Assembly (NCBI RefSeq): GCF_030551255.1
Contig: NZ_CP130630.1
Span: 4,631,501-4,695,500 of the forward strand
DNA from: Streptomyces sp. NL15-2K
GTDB taxonomy: Bacteria > Actinomycetota > Actinomycetes > Streptomycetales > Streptomycetaceae
Reading direction: 5' to 3'
Length of the DNA stretch: 64,000 nt
Shown in pieces: positions 60,453-64,000 of this stretch (its first letter is position 1; each line of letters starts with the position of its first letter). The position numbers were made by a program, and so were the translations under genes. The notes under the pieces are model-generated. The model worked only from the letters and a program-made list of their open reading frames with translations. It had not been told where the DNA came from and made no database searches.

Positions 60453-63400
60453 TCATCCGGGCCAGTTGTCGAACCAGTGGTCTGGGCTGTATGTGCCCCA
60501 ACCCTGCTCCTGGGATCTGTACCACCAGTGCAACTGAGTGTCTTCCTTGCGCATGTCCTTCGTGACACCTTGGTTGTGCGGATTTCGGTGAAGATCCGTT
60601 CCGGCCCCTCGGTGCACATTTTGATCAAGCTCATGGATCGCCGAACCAGGCATCTGGTCTGCGTGATGGATCTCGATCCGATCTCCAAGCTGATTGGGCC
60701 GGAGCCCGAGCGAGCCTCGAATAATGTCGGAACGAGTCCAAGGACCAGAATTCCGGATCGGCACGTCCGCTGGGCCCGCACCCGTGCCAGGTGCGCAATT
60801 ACATGCCACCCCCGGTGGAGTGGTGCCGCAGTTGTGTACGAGGACCGGCGTAGCCCCCGCCAGCACATGGTACGTGTGCAGGCCGTCGACGCTCAGGTCG
60901 TAGGTGACGCGTTGTGCCGTGTACGCCTTGACCTCGGCGATCTTGGTCGGCCCACCGTCACCGTTCTGGAGCTTGTAGCCCGCCTTGAGGTCGCCGGCCT
61001 GCGTCCAGGCGTTACGGGAGACCTCGTAGAACTGGTGGTGCTTGGTGGTCTGGATCGTCTTGGGACCGACCTTGGTATCGACGATCACGTCGACGTAGTT
61101 ACGGTCGGTCTTGGTGACGATCACCTCCTTGACCCTGTGCTTCTCCTTCTTCTTCTTGCCGGGCTCGGCCGTCAGGACGTAGTCCCCGGCCTTGACCTCG
61201 GAAATCGGCTTGACCATGCCGTTGGCCATCAGCACACCGGTCAGGCCAGTGAAGCTGTGCGGGACACGGCAGCTGGGACCCGACGCGGGTGCCGAGTCCG
61301 GCTCCGGCTGTTGCCTCGACTTGGGCCCGTACTTACTGACCGCCGCCCCGAACACACCACCGGTGACAGCCCCGACGGCCGACGCCTTCGCCGCCCCGCT
61401 GGCGCTGCACCCCTCCTCGCTCGCCGCGCACGAGACGCCATACCCGACCGCGCCCTCCGCGGCGCCGCCCGCGGCACCCATCGCCGCGCCCTGGGCCACC
61501 TTCCCGCCGACCCCGGCGAGCAGGCGGCCCACCGCACCGGAGGCCGCGCCGCCGGCCGCGCCGCCGAGGGCGCCTGTGGCGGCGCCGATCGCGACCGCGC
61601 CCAGGAAACCGCCCACCGACTTCGGGCCGTCGCTCATCAGGTAGCCGACGCCATTGGCCGCCGCGCCCGCAAGCGCCGCGCAGCCGATCACGCCCGCACC
61701 GGCCGTGGCCGCGGTGCAGCCGGCGAAGACCACCACGCCCACCGCCACCGAGACGATGGTCGCGGCGTGCTGCTTGACGAAGTTGGCTGAGGCCTTGGCC
61801 GCCTTCTTGACGGCTCTGCCTATCTTCTTGACCGCCTTCTTGGCTGTCTTGACCGCCTTCTTCGCCACATGTTTGACGGCCTTGGCGACCTTGCGCACCG
61901 TCTTCTTGACGTGATGGACGACCTTATGGGCGTAGCGTTTTACGCGTTTGTAGGTGCGTTTGACGTATCTCTTGACCTTCTTGACGCTGTCGTTCACATA
62001 GCGCACCGTCTTGCGGACCGTGCGGTACACCTTGCGGGAGACCTTCTTGACCGCCCGCTTGACCTTCTTCACCGCCTTGCGGACCGTCTTCGCCGCCCGC
62101 TTGACGGTGTGCTTGGTCTTCTTCCAGGCCGACTTCGCGACCTTCTTGACCTTCTTCGTGACCTTCTTGACGGCCTTCTTGACGAACTCGAACCAGTGAC
62201 CGGTCGGGTCCACACCCGTCATCGGGTTCTGGTTGGCGTAGGCGTACTGGTTGGCGTTCACCGACGCCGGCAGCGGGTCGTTGCTCACCGTGTCCCGGCT
62301 GCTGAACTGGCCGGTCTGCGGGGAGTACCAGCGCGCGGCCATGTTCACCTGGGCCGTGGCCGGGTCCGTCCAGCCGGACTGGTAGCCCAGATTGCCCAGC
62401 ATCCCCACGGAGGCGGCTGCCTTGCCGAACGGCGTGTACGTCGCCGAACCGGACAGGACCTCACCTGTGTCTGTGAACTGGCCCACCACGTCGTCGTGGA
62501 TGTCCGTCAGCACCTGCACCGACGACACGCCCGTCTTCACGCCGACCAGCGAACCGTCCGCGTTGCGGCTGTAGACGGCCGAACCGTCCGAGGCCACGTC
62601 GTTGCCGGCCCCGCTGTACTTGAAGGCGAACGCCTCCACGCCCAGCTCGTCCTTGGCGTTCAGGACACGGTCCAGACCGTCGTAGGTGTACGTCCGGTCA
62701 CCCTCGCTGATCACACGGTTGAAGGCATCGGCCTTGACCGGGGTCTGCACCCCGCCCTCGTCCGTGATCGACCTCAGCGTGCCCCGCGCGGTGTACGCGT
62801 ACGTGCTGTGCCCGTCCGAGGTGAGCCGGTTTCGGGCGTCGTACGTGTACGTGTCGCCGCCGACCCGTGTGCGGTTACCGGACGCGTCGTAGCCGTAGAC
62901 CTCCGTCGTCGTCCCGTTGTTCCAGGACGTCAGGCGGTTCGCCCTGTCGTACGCGTACGTGTTCGACGAGGCACCGGCGACTCCCGTCGTCGTCTTCGAC
63001 GTCAGGTTGTCGTTGTCGTCCCACCCGTAGGAGATGGAGGACAGCACCGCACCCGACGGCGAGGTCAGCTTGTCGCTGGTCAGCCGCTCCAACGCGTCGT
63101 AGGAGAACTCGCGTTTGGACTTGCCGGCGCCGTAGTCGACCTGCTTGACGTTGTTGTCGGTGTTGTAGCTGTAGGTCATCGTGGAGCCGGTGGCTCCGTC
63201 GTTGACCGTCTTCAGCCGGCCCGCGGTGTCGTACCCGTAGGTCGACGTGCCCGCCTCGTCCGTCCGTGAGGTCATCGCCCCGTCGCCGTCGTAGGCGAAG
63301 GACGAGGTGCCCGACGGGCCGGACGTGGACAGGAGCAGACCGCGGTCGTCGTAGCTGAAGGTGTTCAGCTCCGTGTCCACCCCCGCGACAGCCGTGACGC

Positions 63401-63998
63401 GGTCGTCGGAGTCGTACGCGTAGGTGTGGTCGACCGTGGCGGCCTCCGCACCCGCGCCGGTCTGTCTGGTCAGCCGGTTCTTGGCGTCGTACTCGTTGGT
63501 GACGACCACGCCGCCCGGGGAGCGCTGCTCCTTCGCCCGCCCGTTCGCGTCGTACACCGTGGTGAAGGTGCGGTCGGCGGCATCGGGATGGGCCGGGGTG
63601 GACGGCTCGATCAGCGACTCGGGCAGCCCCCAGGTGTTGTAGGTGGTGATGAACGGATTGCCCCGGCCGTCGGTGAACCGCGTACGGTTGCCCGCCGCGT
63701 CATAGCCGAACGTCGTCGTGACCGACTCGGTCGCCGAGACCGGCTCCACCGCCTTGGTCACCAGACCCGTGGCATCGAGCGTGAACGTGGTGGTGTGGCC
63801 GCGGTGGTCGGTCACCGACACCGGGTTGCCCGCTCGGTCATAACCCGCGCGGCTGGTGCGCAGCACCGCGCCGGCCGCGTCCAGGTCGCTCGTGGCGACG
63901 AGCTGGCCGTAACCGTCGTAGGTGTTCCTGGTGCTGGTGCCGTCGGCGTCCTTGGAGGTGAGGACCTCTCCGTCCATGTTGTAGGTGAACGTCGACAC
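60453..63998 (-). CDS. RHS-repeat polymorphic toxin with Hint and HNH-like nuclease, 5' end outside window
   Basis: The C-terminal 1181 aa are present. YD repeats fill the first about 530 residues (YAYDSDDRVTAVAG, TYTYDARNRLTSDG). The RHS core end is AARWYSPQTGQFSSRD then ANQYAYANQNPMTGVDPTGH (about 560-600). A Lys/Val/Arg-rich segment (about 605-745) and a hydrophobic stretch follow, then a Hint domain (about 910-1050; HSFTGLTGVLMANGMVKPIS, TTKHHQFYEVSRNAWTQAGD, PVLVHNC). The last about 125 residues form the toxin, with DRIEIHHADQMPGSAIHELD and LHRNPHNQG, resembling HNH/Endo VII nucleases of the LHH type. SUKH immunity follows. Confidence 0.92.
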   Translation of the reverse strand: MSTFTYNMDGEVLTSKDADGTSTRNTYDGYGQLVATSDLDAAGAVLRTSRAGYDRAGNPVSVTDHRGHTTTFTLDATGLVTKAVEPVSATESVTTTFGYDAAGNRTRFTDGRGNPFITTYNTWGLPESLIEPSTPAHPDAADRTFTTVYDANGRAKEQRSPGGVVVTNEYDAKNRLTRQTGAGAEAATVDHTYAYDSDDRVTAVAGVDTELNTFSYDDRGLLLSTSGPSGTSSFAYDGDGAMTSRTDEAGTSTYGYDTAGRLKTVNDGATGSTMTYSYNTDNNVKQVDYGAGKSKREFSYDALERLTSDKLTSPSGAVLSSISYGWDDNDNLTSKTTTGVAGASSNTYAYDRANRLTSWNNGTTTEVYGYDASGNRTRVGGDTYTYDARNRLTSDGHSTYAYTARGTLRSITDEGGVQTPVKADAFNRVISEGDRTYTYDGLDRVLNAKDELGVEAFAFKYSGAGNDVASDGSAVYSRNADGSLVGVKTGVSSVQVLTDIHDDVVGQFTDTGEVLSGSATYTPFGKAAASVGMLGNLGYQSGWTDPATAQVNMAARWYSPQTGQFSSRDTVSNDPLPASVNANQYAYANQNPMTGVDPTGHWFEFVKKAVKKVTKKVKKVAKSAWKKTKHTVKRAAKTVRKAVKKVKRAVKKVSRKVYRTVRKTVRYVNDSVKKVKRYVKRTYKRVKRYAHKVVHHVKKTVRKVAKAVKHVAKKAVKTAKKAVKKIGRAVKKAAKASANFVKQHAATIVSVAVGVVVFAGCTAATAGAGVIGCAALAGAAANGVGYLMSDGPKSVGGFLGAVAIGAATGALGGAAGGAASGAVGRLLAGVGGKVAQGAAMGAAGGAAEGAVGYGVSCAASEEGCSASGAAKASAVGAVTGGVFGAAVSKYGPKSRQQPEPDSAPASGPSCRVPHSFTGLTGVLMANGMVKPISEVKAGDYVLTAEPGKKKKEKHRVKEVIVTKTDRNYVDVIVDTKVGPKTIQTTKHHQFYEVSRNAWTQAGDLKAGYKLQNGDGGPTKIAEVKAYTAQRVTYDLSVDGLHTYHVLAGATPVLVHNCGTTPPGVACNCAPGTGAGPADVPIRNSGPWTRSDIIRGSLGLRPNQLGDRIEIHHADQMPGSAIHELDQNVHRGAGTDLHRNPHNQGVTKDMRKEDTQLHWWYRSQEQGWGTYSPDHWFDNWPG

Positions 63999-64000
63999 GT

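Overview
The window is high-GC actinobacterial chromosome, almost certainly Streptomyces. Signs are the extreme codon bias, many GTG starts, DUF397/XRE gene pairs, a SALP-type Rpf gene under a c-di-AMP riboswitch, and a tRNA-Leu(UAA) that is the bldA tRNA. From memory (not checked), the gene order of the left half resembles the S. coelicolor region around SCO3079-SCO3110.

Left part (1-36.3 kb), conserved core. SGNH hydrolase, thiolase, small hypotheticals, BAX inhibitor-1 family protein and 4-hydroxybenzoate hydroxylase (pobA) are followed by bldA, a MacB/FtsX-type ABC transporter, a cyclopropane-fatty-acid synthase-like methyltransferase and NADH dehydrogenase II behind a Rex-like operator. 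Next come a WXG100/RNase A-like toxin/immunity cassette, Ppx-DUF501-DivIC-enolase, two LysM muralytic (Rpf-like) proteins and a cytochrome P450. A five-gene operon (desaturase-like oxygenase, Rieske ferredoxin, ferredoxin reductase, aldo/keto reductase, creatininase) recalls rhizopine mocDEF and sits behind a phased triple operator. mazG and the SurA-like lipoprotein gene are separated by about 3.5 kb of insertions: a TnpB-only IS200/IS605-type element with a ribbon-helix-helix gene, a broken IS5-family transposase and an SRPBCC/ArsR pair. A BMP-like protein and a DUF1906 protein follow.

Right part (36.4-64 kb), accessory polymorphic-toxin island, nearly all on the minus strand. A giant secreted RHS protein of about 3690 aa ends in a Hint domain and a deaminase-like toxin, followed by its probable immunity gene. 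A second RHS gene, cut by the window edge, ends in a Hint domain and an HNH-like nuclease, followed by a SUKH immunity gene. Between them lie displaced toxin tips, several immunity-type genes (two DUF4265 copies, a DUF4265-like gene, a frameshifted SUFU gene, hypotheticals), a recently converted pair of anti-sigma-type ATPase genes, an XRE/DUF397 pair, and remains of transposase, integrase and antitoxin genes. This is the layout of an Rhs locus that swaps toxin/immunity modules by recombination.

All calls come from reading the sequence and remembered family motifs. No database search was run.
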